Below are positions 1 to 10,970 of a stretch of 64,000 nucleotides of DNA, piece by piece; the stretch's first letter is position 1; every line of letters begins with the position of its first letter. Location of the stretch: contig JASGHF010000001.1 of NCBI GenBank assembly GCA_047602465.1, positions 248,001 to 312,000 on the forward strand, read 5' to 3'. Origin of the DNA: JADZAI01 sp047602465. GTDB taxonomy: Bacteria > Pseudomonadota > Alphaproteobacteria > Micropepsales > Micropepsaceae. The position numbers and the translations under genes are program-made. Below the pieces are notes generated by a model, which saw only the letters and a program-made list of their open reading frames with translations, did no database searches and was not told where the DNA came from.

Positions 1-166
1 GGCTGACGATGGACTGAAGAAACCGCGCGGGAAAGGGCGGCGTTTCGTCACGCTTGAGCGGGCGTTCCGCGCGATCTGCGTTGACTATCGCGCGACCGGC
101 CGGCGGCGATATGGTCAGGCAAAGTTCGCCGGGCACGGCCGGACCATTTGGACGCCTGGGGGAGCG

Positions 167-1021
167 ATGGCGAACGCGAACAAGATACCGGTCTTCGAGG
201 TTGTGTCGGAGTCTTACGGCTTCGCCTTCCGGAACATCGGCGAGATATTCTGGGCTTCGGCGCTGCCGTTCATCGTCCTGGCCGGGGCGCAGTTTCTGGT
301 CAACCGGATGGTGATCGATGCCCAGCTCGCGATGCTGGAGGGCCGTGATAGCGCGGCCTTTTCGATGACAATCGTTGCAGGCGGCCTGGCGAACGGCCTG
401 ATACAGGCCGCGCTCGTCGGCATCGTTGCAGCTGCGCTTCACCGCATGGTGCTTTTCGGGGAGCGTGCGCCGCGGCTGAGGTTCGGCCCGGTGGAACGGA
501 AGTTCATTCTGGCGTCGGTCGTGTTCGGCCTGGCTCTGATCGTGCCGGGCCTGCTTCTCTTTCTGGTCACGCCGCCCGTTCCTGAGCCTTCCGGCTCTGT
601 CGCAGGGATCATGCTGCTCATGCTGGTGATCTGCATCCTGTCCGTGTTCTTCATGATGGTCTTCCCGATCATCGTCGCAGAGGGAAAGATCGACACCAGA
701 AGGTCGCTCGCCCTTATGAGCGGCAATTGGTGGAGGTTCGTCGGCGTCAACATCGTGGCTGGAATGCCTGTTGTTATCCTGGGCATCGTGATCGCAGCGG
801 CGCTTCAAGATGCGCCGTTCACGCCGGGAGCGGCCCAGTCCCTTGCGGAGTTGAAAAGCGCGCTGATCTTCCAAAAGGAGACGGCGCTGGCGATGGCGGC
901 AATGGACTTTGTTCTGACAGTCATCATCACGGCTGTGGGCGTCGGCGTTTTGTCGTTCAGCTACAAGGCGCTGAACGGACAGCCGCTGAGCGCAACGCTC
1001 GACACGCCGCCGCCGGAATAG
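167..1021 (+). CDS. Multi-pass inner-membrane protein of unknown function
   Basis: A 284-residue protein with about six hydrophobic helices (near residues 25-45, 65-90, 105-128, 143-170, 188-210 and 240-268) joined by short, partly basic loops. No catalytic motif is visible. The general look is that of YciC-like or DUF-type polytopic proteins, but I do not recognise a specific family. ATG at 167 follows a purine-rich GGGGGAG only 2-3 nt upstream, a rather short ribosome-binding-site spacing. The reading frame stays open to the window edge with no further ATG/GTG/TTG, so a longer protein beginning outside the window cannot be excluded. It converges on uvrA with an 8-nt gap. Bases 1-166 show no other recognisable feature. 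Confidence 0.8.
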   Translation: MANANKIPVFEVVSESYGFAFRNIGEIFWASALPFIVLAGAQFLVNRMVIDAQLAMLEGRDSAAFSMTIVAGGLANGLIQAALVGIVAAALHRMVLFGERAPRLRFGPVERKFILASVVFGLALIVPGLLLFLVTPPVPEPSGSVAGIMLLMLVICILSVFFMMVFPIIVAEGKIDTRRSLALMSGNWWRFVGVNIVAGMPVVILGIVIAAALQDAPFTPGAAQSLAELKSALIFQKETALAMAAMDFVLTVIITAVGVGVLSFSYKALNGQPLSATLDTPPPE

Positions 1022-1029
1022 GCCGCGCG

Positions 1030-3951
<2,922 letters not shown>

Positions 3952-3980
3952 GAGGCACTGGTCCCGAATCTTGCGGCTTG

Positions 3981-4013
3981 GAACATATTAGGAACTCCGG
4001 CGGTCGCTGTCAG
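3981..4013 (-). promoter_or_regulatory. uvrA promoter with overlapping LexA (SOS) box
   Basis: Read on the minus strand there is a -35 CTGACA (4013-4008), a 17-nt spacer and a -10 TAATAT (3990-3985). GTTC-CTAATAT-GTTC (3995-3981) overlaps the -10. GTTC-N7-GTTC is the known alphaproteobacterial LexA operator. The predicted start lies about 25-30 nt before the uvrA GTG, so LexA binding would block RNA polymerase directly. Confidence 0.8.
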
Positions 4014-4060
4014 CCGGGTGCGCGCAATTTAAGGATGCACGAGGCGGTATGCGAGGCGGA

Positions 4061-4291
4061 TCAGCGCATCGGCCTGATTTTGGGGTCGCTGAAGGTCGTG
4101 GAACCGGCCTCGGCTGCGCCTTCGGCGGAGACGCGGACGGTGAAGAGCGCGTTGTCCGGGTCGAGCGAGACGATTCCGTATTTCGCGTCGAGATGGCGTT
4201 CTGCGATGCCCAGCCGGCGGGCGGCGGCGCGCAGCGTGACGCGGCCGGGGAGTTCGACCGTCATCAGCACGAAGGGGCCGCGATCCGGCAT
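4061..4291 (-). CDS. Small protein next to subtilase, possible propeptide-like partner
   Basis: A 76-residue protein with no signal peptide, membrane segment or cysteine. ATG at 4291 is preceded by AGAGG with a 5-nt gap, inside the last codons of the protease gene. Its start is only 8 nt past the protease stop, so the two genes are almost certainly co-transcribed. The core (a helix rich in Arg/Ala, then LDAKYGIVSLDPDNALFTVR) has the alternating helix/strand look of small subtilisin propeptide or I9-inhibitor folds. That resemblance is my inference, not a recognised family hit. A trans-acting chaperone or inhibitor of the neighbouring protease is a reasonable hypothesis; a simple unknown protein is the alternative. 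Confidence 0.65.
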   Translation of the reverse strand: MPDRGPFVLMTVELPGRVTLRAAARRLGIAERHLDAKYGIVSLDPDNALFTVRVSAEGAAEAGSTTFSDPKIRPMR

Positions 4292-4299
4292 GGGAGCCT

Positions 4300-5607
4300 C
4301 TAGAGGTCGAGGCGCTTCGCCGTCGCCTGGGGCTGGACGATACCGTAGCCTATCTCGGCGTTCCATCCGTCGGGATAGCCGGTATGGATGGTGTCGGTGC
4401 GCAGTTCGCGCGCGAGATCGGCGGGCGAAAGTTTCCCGGGCTTCAGCTTTGTCCGCAGGGCGGCGATGCATCCGGCCATGACGGGGGTGGAGGTGGAGGT
4501 GCCGGTATCGGGGACACCGGGGCGGGAGCCGGAGAAATGCGTGTAGCAGGCGAAATTGGGTTTGGTGGGCGACATGCCCGGAATGCCGGGGCCGATGGAG
4601 GAATAGCCGACACGCTTGTTGTGCGTATCGACGCCCGCGACGGTGGTGACGGCGCTTGAGGCGTTGGCGCCCATGATGGTGTGCCGGGTCGAGGTGCAGC
4701 GGTCATCCGGGCATTGTTTTCCGCAATTTCCGGCGGCGAACAGGATGTCGGTCCCGGCGCGGGAGAGCGTGCCGCAGATGATGTTGAAGGGGTGGTTGGG
4801 GTTGTCGATGTAGCGGCCGGGGTGGCCTTTGGGGAAATCGTCCCTGGCGCTGTAGATGCCCCAGCTGTTGGAGACGACGAGAGCTTTCCCCGCGAGTTTC
4901 CCGCCGTGGCGGAGCGCCGTCAGCAGCACCGAATAGGCGGCTGTGGCGTCGCTGAGGAAGCCGGCGAGGCCGGTGTCATCGGTGGCGGGGTTGAGAATGG
5001 GGAAGTCGAGGAGGGTCGCCTCCGGCGCAGTGATGAGGGCATCGAAGGCGCACATGGAGCCGTGCCCGATGGGATAGCGGCCCGGCGTCGGCTTGGCGCC
5101 GGACGGGCTGTAGGTGATCTGGCGATTGAGTTTCGGGTCGAGGCCGCGGGCCTTGAGGGCGGCGAGGTTGATGCCGGTGTCCATGATGGCGAGGGCGACG
5201 CCCTTGCCGGTGAGGCCGCGCTTCTTCAGCGCCGGGATGCCGAGGCGCTGGCGGACCGTTGCGGCGGTGCCGATGGCGGGGGTGTCGACGCAGGTGATGA
5301 AGGGGTGGATGCCGGGATCGGCGAAGACCTGGTGGCCGGCGGGTGTGTTGAGCCGGGTGTCGTCGATCTCGCCCCGGACGACGAAAGCGGGGGCGCTGGC
5401 GGCGGCGGAGAGTTCGAAGGAGGGCGTGACGCCGAGGCGGGCGATGGGGACGGCGGCGAAGGCCGGGTCGAGGTCGATGGCGCCGGGGAGGCGTGATGGG
5501 GCGCGGCGGAGCGAGGCGGCGCCGGCGTCGCCCGTGGCCATCGCCATGGCGGAGCGTTTCAGTTCCGGCTCGGACGGAACGACGATGAGAACCCGGATTT
5601 TCGCCAT
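4300..5607 (-). CDS. Subtilisin-like serine protease (peptidase S8)
   Basis: A 435-residue S8 peptidase. The catalytic triad can be read as Asp143 (ALAIMDTG), His182 (IGHGSM) and Ser371 (GTSTSTPVMAG), with oxyanion Asn294 (FAAGNCG). I chose ATG 5607 because GGAGGG lies 7 nt upstream; a longer in-frame extension to 5679 lacks such support. There is no Sec signal peptide, so the enzyme is probably cytoplasmic or exported by another route. Residues 1-120 are not catalytic and might serve as a prodomain. Several cysteines cluster near residues 295-305 (CGKQCPDDRC). It lies between uvrA and ssb, genes that are often direct divergent neighbours, so it appears to be an insertion into that arrangement. 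Confidence 0.9.
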   Translation of the reverse strand: MAKIRVLIVVPSEPELKRSAMAMATGDAGAASLRRAPSRLPGAIDLDPAFAAVPIARLGVTPSFELSAAASAPAFVVRGEIDDTRLNTPAGHQVFADPGIHPFITCVDTPAIGTAATVRQRLGIPALKKRGLTGKGVALAIMDTGINLAALKARGLDPKLNRQITYSPSGAKPTPGRYPIGHGSMCAFDALITAPEATLLDFPILNPATDDTGLAGFLSDATAAYSVLLTALRHGGKLAGKALVVSNSWGIYSARDDFPKGHPGRYIDNPNHPFNIICGTLSRAGTDILFAAGNCGKQCPDDRCTSTRHTIMGANASSAVTTVAGVDTHNKRVGYSSIGPGIPGMSPTKPNFACYTHFSGSRPGVPDTGTSTSTPVMAGCIAALRTKLKPGKLSPADLARELRTDTIHTGYPDGWNAEIGYGIVQPQATAKRLDL

Positions 5608-5673
5608 GACTGCACCCTCCGCGCGCAGAGGCGAGCGATACACGCATAGGGAGAGTCGGCAATCTACCGGGGA

Positions 5674-5702
5674 TTGCAAAATAAGAACAAAAAGACAACA
5701 AT
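5674..5702 (+). promoter_or_regulatory. Candidate ssb promoter with degenerate LexA-like site
   Basis: TTGCAA (5674-5679), a 17-nt spacer and AACAAT (5697-5702) form a plausible sigma70-type promoter. GAAC-N7-CAAC at 5685-5699 differs from the reverse-oriented LexA consensus GAAC-N7-GAAC by one base. Evidence is by eye only. Confidence 0.35.
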
Positions 5703-5809
5703 GAAACTGCGCTGTGGATAGCTGTCCGGGTCAATGGACCGCCCGCCATGGTGTGATTATGTGGCGAAAGGCGCATGTCGCGCCGATTCCAAGGAAGGTC
5801 AGGTCAACC

Positions 5810-6292
5810 ATGGCGGGCAGCGTCAACAAGGTCATCCTCATCGGCAATCTGGGGAAAGACCCGGAAGTCCGTTCCATGAACTCCGGCGACAAGGTCGTGA
5901 ACCTGTCGATCGCGACGTCCGAGACGTGGCGCGACAAGGCGACCGGCGAGCGCAAGGAAAAGACCGAGTGGCACCGGGTCGTGATCTTCAACGAGCAGCT
6001 GGCGAAGGTCGCCGAGCAGTATCTGAAGAAGGGTTCGACGGTTTACATCGAGGGCCAGCTCCAGACGCGCAAATGGACCGATAACCAGGGCGCGGAGAAA
6101 TACTCGACCGAGATCGTGCTGCAGAAATTCCGTGGCGAGCTGACGATGCTGGGCGGCCGCGGCGATGGCGGCGGATCGTCGGGCGGTGGCGGCTATGGTG
6201 GCGGCGAGCGTTCGTCGGGTGGCGGTGGCCGCTCGGGCGGCGGCGGCCGCAGTGATTTCTCGGCCGACCTGGACGACGAAATCCCGTTCTAG
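5810..6292 (+). CDS. ssb: Single-stranded DNA-binding protein (SSB)
   Basis: A 160-residue SSB that coats single-stranded DNA in replication, recombination and repair. Residues 1-110 form the OB fold (starts MAGSVNKVILIGNLGKDPEV; contains WHRVVIFNEQLAKVAEQYLKK). A Gly/Ser/Arg-rich flexible linker follows, and the protein ends in the acidic tip DLDDEIPF that recruits partner proteins. ATG 5810 is preceded by AAGGAAGG and matches the universal SSB N-terminus; an upstream in-frame extension to 5714 is not conserved in the family. It lies upstream of gyrA in the same direction. Confidence 0.98.
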   Translation: MAGSVNKVILIGNLGKDPEVRSMNSGDKVVNLSIATSETWRDKATGERKEKTEWHRVVIFNEQLAKVAEQYLKKGSTVYIEGQLQTRKWTDNQGAEKYSTEIVLQKFRGELTMLGGRGDGGGSSGGGGYGGGERSSGGGGRSGGGGRSDFSADLDDEIPF

Positions 6293-6400
6293 GTCGCGCT
6301 CGGGATCTGCGCCCGGATCAGCGGGCTTCGCCGCTGCTGAAGGGTGGCGGGGGAGGCCCGAACCGGGGTGCGGAATGCGGTGTTTTCCGCTTCTCTTTCC

Positions 6401-6430
6401 TTGGTTTGAGGGCGGTTTCCCGGCTATAAA
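6401..6430 (+). promoter_or_regulatory. Weak candidate gyrA promoter
   Basis: TTGGTT (6401-6406), an 18-nt spacer and TATAAA (6425-6430) lie in the 210-nt gap between ssb and gyrA. The -10 is good and the -35 is only partial. Confidence 0.3.
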
Positions 6431-6502
6431 TTCCCTCTCGATTCCGGCGCGCCCCGGCCCTACCGGAGGCGCGCTTTTTCCGCCTGAAGGACGCCGCCCC
6501 AC

Positions 6503-9235
6503 GTGAGCGCTGACGACACCGAAGACGGCCTGCCGGAACGCCCCGGCGAGGGGCCTCCGCCCGGCGGCGACGTGCGTCCGGTCACGATCGAAGAGGAGAT
6601 GCACCGCTCGTATCTCGATTACGCGATGAGCGTGATCGTGAGCCGCGCGCTGCCGGATGTGCGCGACGGCCTGAAGCCGGTTCACCGCCGCATCCTGTTC
6701 GGCATGAACGAGGCCGGCAACACGCCGGACAAGCGCTACCGCAAGTCGGCCAACACGGTCGGCGAAGTGATGGGCCGCTATCACCCGCATGGCGACGGCG
6801 CGATCTACGATGCGCTGGTGCGCATGGCGCAGGACTTCTCCATGCGCGTGCCGCTGATCGACGGCCAGGGCAATTTCGGCTCGATGGACGGCGATAGCGC
6901 GGCCGCCATGCGCTACACCGAGAGCAAGCTGGCCAAGGCGTCGATGCTGCTGCTCGACGACATCGACGAGGACACGGTCGATTTCCAGTCGAACTATGAC
7001 GGCGAGCGCCAGGAGCCGGTGGTGCTGCCGGCGAAATTCCCGAACCTGCTGGCGAACGGCGCCGGCGGTATCGCGGTCGGTATGGCGACGAATATTCCGC
7101 CGCACAATCTGGGCGAGCTGATCGACGCCTGCTTCCTGCTGATCGACACGCCCGAGGCGCCGATGGAAGCGGTGCTGGACATCGTCCAGGGACCGGACTT
7201 CCCGACCGGCGGCCTGATCATGGGCAAGGCGGCGACCCGCGCGGCGCTGGCCAAAGGGCGCGGTTCGGTGGTGATGCGCTCGAAATGCACGGTCGAGGAG
7301 ATCCGCAAGGACCGCGAAGCGATCATCGTCACCGAAGTGCCTTACCAGGTGAACAAGTCCGCGATGATCGAAAAGATCAGCGAGCTTGTGAAGGAGAAGC
7401 GGGTCGAGGGCATCGCCGATCTGCGCGACGAGAGCGACCGCGACGGCGTGCGCGTGGTCATCGAACTGAAGCGTGACGCGATCGCGGATGTGGTGCTGAA
7501 CCAGCTTTATCGCTTCTCGCCGCTGCAGACCTCGTTCGGCGTGAACATGCTGGCGATCGATGCCGGCCGCCCGGAGCAGTTGAACGTTCGCGACATCCTT
7601 GTCGCGTTTCTGAAATTCCGCGAGCAGGTCATCACGCGGCGGACCAAGTTCCGCCTGAACAAGGCGCGCGACCGCAGCCATATCCTGGTCGGTCTCGCTA
7701 TCGCGCTCGCCAATATCGACGAGTTCATCCGCATCATCCGCACCTCGCCCGATCCGGCCTCGGCCAGAGAGGCGCTGACCGCGCGGCGGTGGCCCGCCAA
7801 CGATATGGTGCCGTTGGTGCGCCTGATCGCCGATCCGCGCCACGAGATGGCCGATGATCTGACGATCCAGCTTTCGGACGAACAGGCCCGCGCCATTCTC
7901 GATCTTCGCCTGCAGCGCCTCACCGCGCTGGGCGCCGACGAAATCGGCAAGGAATTGGAAGGGCTGAAGGCCGAGATCGAGGATCACCTCGAAACGCTGC
8001 GCTCGCGCACCAAGCTGCTCGGCATCATCCGCGACGAACTGAGCGAGGTGAAGCGGGTCTTCGCAACGCCGCGTCGCACCGAGATCATCGAGCTGGATGC
8101 GGATGTCGAAGACGAAGACCTGATCCAGCGCGAAGACATGGCCGTCACGGTGACGCATGAGGGCTATATCAAGCGCGTGCCGCTGGCGACCTACCGGGTG
8201 CAGTCGCGCGGCGGCAAAGGCCGCACCGGCATCACCACCAAGGACGAGGACTGGGTGACGCGCGTGTTCGTCGCGAACACGCACACGCCGATCCTGTTCT
8301 TCACCTCGACCGGCATGGCCTACAAGCTGAAATGCTGGCGGCTTCCGCTCTCCACCCCGCAGGGCAAGGGCAAGGCGCTCGTCAATCTTCTTCCGCTGAA
8401 GAAGGACGAGAAGGTCACCACGATCATGGAGCTTCCCGAGGAAGACCAGTGGGACAAGTTGCAGGTGATGTTCGCGACCCAGTCGGGCAGCGTCCGCCGC
8501 AACCAGCTGTCGGACTTCGTCGACGTGCGCGCCAACGGCAAGATCGCGATGAAGCTGGACGATGGCGACACCATCGCGGGCGTCGCGATCTGCACCGAGG
8601 CCGACGACGTGTTGCTGTCGACGCGCGGCGGCAAGGCGATGCGTTTCCCGGTGACGGAAGTGCGCGTCTTCCAGGGCCGCAATTCGGTCGGCGTGCGCGG
8701 CGTGAAGTTGAGCGAGGACGATGCGCTGTTGTCGCTGGGCATCGTGCGTCATGTCGAGGCGACGGCTGCGGAGGCGCGGGCCTACCTCAAGCAGGTCGCG
8801 GCGTTGCGCCGTGCCGAGGGCGAGGACGAGGCGGAAATATCTGCCGACGAGGATGATGACGCTTCCGAAGAGGCGACGCTGAGCGCCGAACGCTTCGCCG
8901 AACTGGAAGGTCTGGAGCAGTTCCTGCTGACCGTGACCGATCGTGGCTTCGGCAAGCGCACGAGCGCCTATGCCTATCCGGCGAAGGGCCGTGGCGGCAT
9001 GGGCGTGAAGGCGATCAGCCGCCCCGACCGGGTGGGCAATGTGCTGGCGGTTTTCACCGTGGAAGACACCGACGAGCTGATGATGGTGTCTGACAAAGGG
9101 CAGACCATCCGCCTGCCGGTGAACGGGATCAGCTTTCAGGGACGCGCCTCGAACGGCGTCATCCTGTTCCGGACGGATGCCGGTGAGCGCGTGGTTTCGG
9201 TGGAGCGCGTGCCGGAAGACGCGGACGAGAGCTGA
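6503..9235 (+). CDS. gyrA: DNA gyrase subunit A
   Basis: The breakage-reunion subunit of the type II topoisomerase that introduces negative supercoils. 910 residues: a variable 30-residue N-terminus, then the winged-helix domain with catalytic Tyr138 (AAMRYTE), a coiled coil, and a C-terminal beta-pinwheel carrying the GyrA-box-like QSRGGKG. An acidic insertion (around residues 760-800, rich in Glu/Asp) sits in the C-terminal domain. In the quinolone-resistance region (HPHGDGAIYDAL) Gly99 occupies the E. coli Ser83 position, while Asp103 (E. coli Asp87) is kept. The start is GTG 6503 with GAAGGA upstream. Confidence 0.98.
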   Translation: MSADDTEDGLPERPGEGPPPGGDVRPVTIEEEMHRSYLDYAMSVIVSRALPDVRDGLKPVHRRILFGMNEAGNTPDKRYRKSANTVGEVMGRYHPHGDGAIYDALVRMAQDFSMRVPLIDGQGNFGSMDGDSAAAMRYTESKLAKASMLLLDDIDEDTVDFQSNYDGERQEPVVLPAKFPNLLANGAGGIAVGMATNIPPHNLGELIDACFLLIDTPEAPMEAVLDIVQGPDFPTGGLIMGKAATRAALAKGRGSVVMRSKCTVEEIRKDREAIIVTEVPYQVNKSAMIEKISELVKEKRVEGIADLRDESDRDGVRVVIELKRDAIADVVLNQLYRFSPLQTSFGVNMLAIDAGRPEQLNVRDILVAFLKFREQVITRRTKFRLNKARDRSHILVGLAIALANIDEFIRIIRTSPDPASAREALTARRWPANDMVPLVRLIADPRHEMADDLTIQLSDEQARAILDLRLQRLTALGADEIGKELEGLKAEIEDHLETLRSRTKLLGIIRDELSEVKRVFATPRRTEIIELDADVEDEDLIQREDMAVTVTHEGYIKRVPLATYRVQSRGGKGRTGITTKDEDWVTRVFVANTHTPILFFTSTGMAYKLKCWRLPLSTPQGKGKALVNLLPLKKDEKVTTIMELPEEDQWDKLQVMFATQSGSVRRNQLSDFVDVRANGKIAMKLDDGDTIAGVAICTEADDVLLSTRGGKAMRFPVTEVRVFQGRNSVGVRGVKLSEDDALLSLGIVRHVEATAAEARAYLKQVAALRRAEGEDEAEISADEDDDASEEATLSAERFAELEGLEQFLLTVTDRGFGKRTSAYAYPAKGRGGMGVKAISRPDRVGNVLAVFTVEDTDELMMVSDKGQTIRLPVNGISFQGRASNGVILFRTDAGERVVSVERVPEDADES

Positions 9236-9338
9236 TCCGAAGGTGACGCTGGCGTAAAGCCAAAAGCTCTAGAGAGTCAGCAGCTTACAGGCTAGCGTGC
9301 ATCCTCAGCAGGCGGATCAATCGCCGCGGGGGACGACG

Positions 9339-9842
9339 ATGGCGCGGCGTGTGGGGCTGTATCCGGGCACCTTTGACCCGATCACCAACGGGCATCTCGA
9401 TATCATTCGCCGCGCGGTGAAGCTGGTCGACCATCTCGTCATCGGCGTCGCGATCAACGAAGGCAAAGGCCCGCTCTTCTCGCTGCAGGAGCGCGTGGAG
9501 ATGGTCCAGCACGAGGCGGACCGTCTGAAAGGCTCCGCCACGGTCGAGGTGAAGCCGTTCAAGTCGCTGCTGATGCAGTTCGCGGAAGAAGTGGGCGCGC
9601 AGATGATCGTGCGCGGCCTGAGGGCCGTCAGCGACTTCGAGTACGAATTCCAGATGGTCGGCATGAACATGCGCCTCAACCACGAGGTCGAGACCGTGTT
9701 CCTGATGGCCGAGCCTATGAACCAGGCGATCGCCTCGAAGCTGGTGAAGGAGATCGCCAAGCTGGGCGGCGATATCAGCCAGTTCACCTCGTCTTATGTC
9801 GCAGAGCGGTTGCTGAAGCGGATCGGCGAGGCCGGGGCCTGA
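9339..9842 (+). CDS. coaD: Phosphopantetheine adenylyltransferase
   Basis: CoaD catalyses the penultimate step of coenzyme A synthesis, transferring AMP to 4'-phosphopantetheine. The 167 residues match the family length. The N-terminal YPGTFDPITNGHLDII contains the nucleotidyltransferase T/HxGH motif; MIVRGLRAVSDFEYEFQM and the C-terminal SSYVAERLLKRI are family-typical. ATG 9339 follows GGGGGA with good spacing; a 14-residue upstream extension is not needed. It lies between gyrA and queA, all in the same direction. Confidence 0.97.
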   Translation: MARRVGLYPGTFDPITNGHLDIIRRAVKLVDHLVIGVAINEGKGPLFSLQERVEMVQHEADRLKGSATVEVKPFKSLLMQFAEEVGAQMIVRGLRAVSDFEYEFQMVGMNMRLNHEVETVFLMAEPMNQAIASKLVKEIAKLGGDISQFTSSYVAERLLKRIGEAGA

Positions 9843-9890
9843 CAGCCGAGTGACTTGCATCGGAGCCGGGCCTGACCCACAAGCCGCCCG

Positions 9891-10970
9891 ATGCGTGTTT
9901 CCGATTTCGACTTCCACCTACCGGATGATCTGATCGCCCTGAGGCCCGCCAGCCCGCGTGACAGCGCGCGGCTTCTGGTGATCCGTCCCGGCCAGCCGTT
10001 CGAGGACCGGACGGTGCGCGATCTGCCCGATCTGCTGGGTGCCGCCGATACGCTGATCCTGAACGATACGCGGGTGGTGCCGGCGGCGTTTTCGGGCGTA
10101 CGGGCGCCGCGCGCCTCCTCGCCGCTGGAGCGGCCGCAGCCGCTTTTCGGGCCGAAGGTGGGCATCAACCTGCACAAGCGGGTGGGGCCGAATGCCTGGC
10201 TCGCCTTCGTGAAGGGCGCGAAGAAGATCGAGACGGGAGACCGGCTGACGCTGAACGGCGCGCTGGCCTGTCTGGTGGCCGAGAAGCGCGGGGACGGGGA
10301 GGCGTTGCTGGCGTTCGAACTGGAGGGCGCCGGGCTGGATGCGGCCATCGCAGCACATGGAACGATCCCGCTGCCGCCCTATATCGCGGCGAAGCGCACG
10401 CCGGACGAGCGCGACCTCAGCGACTATCAGACCGCGATGGCGCGGTATGACGGATCGGTCGCGGCGCCGACAGCGGGCCTGCATTTCACGGCGGACCTGT
10501 TTCAGCGCCTGGACGCGGCGGATATCGCGCGTGAAACGGTGACGCTGCATGTCGGGGCGGGCACGTTCCTGCCCGTGAAGGCCGAGGACACGGCCGACCA
10601 CACGATGCATGCCGAGTTCGGGCAGGTGGAGGCGGATGTGGCCGCGCGGCTGAACGCGCGGCGTGTAGCGGGCGGGCGCCTGATCCCCGTGGGGACGACG
10701 TCGCTGCGGTTGATCGAGAGCGCGGCTTCGGGCGGGGCGGTGCAGCCATTCGCCGCCGAGACCGATATCTTCATCACGCCCGGCTATCGTTTTCGCGCGG
10801 CGGGCGGACTGATGACCAATTTCCATTTGCCGCGCTCGACGCTGTTCATGCTGGTGTCGGCGCTGGCGGGGCTTGAGACGATGCAGGCGGCCTATGCCCA
10901 CGCCATCGCCAACGGCTATCGTTTCTATTCCTATGGCGATGCCTGCCTGATCCTGCCGGAAAGCACATGA
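9891..10970 (+). CDS. queA: S-adenosylmethionine:tRNA ribosyltransferase-isomerase
   Basis: QueA transfers and isomerises the ribosyl moiety of SAM to preQ1 in tRNA, making epoxyqueuosine. The 359-residue protein begins MRVSDFDFHLPDDLIALRPA, has the conserved AAPTAGLHFT and HVGAGTFLPVK blocks, and ends with the family motif NFHLPRSTLFMLVSALAG. Its stop overlaps the tgt start (ATGA), so the two queuosine enzymes are translationally coupled. A peptidyl-prolyl isomerase gene often found between coaD and queA in related bacteria is absent. Confidence 0.97.
   Translation: MRVSDFDFHLPDDLIALRPASPRDSARLLVIRPGQPFEDRTVRDLPDLLGAADTLILNDTRVVPAAFSGVRAPRASSPLERPQPLFGPKVGINLHKRVGPNAWLAFVKGAKKIETGDRLTLNGALACLVAEKRGDGEALLAFELEGAGLDAAIAAHGTIPLPPYIAAKRTPDERDLSDYQTAMARYDGSVAAPTAGLHFTADLFQRLDAADIARETVTLHVGAGTFLPVKAEDTADHTMHAEFGQVEADVAARLNARRVAGGRLIPVGTTSLRLIESAASGGAVQPFAAETDIFITPGYRFRAAGGLMTNFHLPRSTLFMLVSALAGLETMQAAYAHAIANGYRFYSYGDACLILPEST

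Noticed and set aside
1..166. Possible 5' extension of the first membrane protein
   Set aside because: The frame is open to the window edge but has no start codon and an unlikely Arg-rich translation; kept only as a remark.
5804..8752. A 982-codon open frame on the minus strand opposite ssb/gyrA
   Set aside because: High-GC antisense shadow: it mirrors ssb and gyrA, which are certain, and its protein is low-complexity His/Arg/Ala/Leu without domains.
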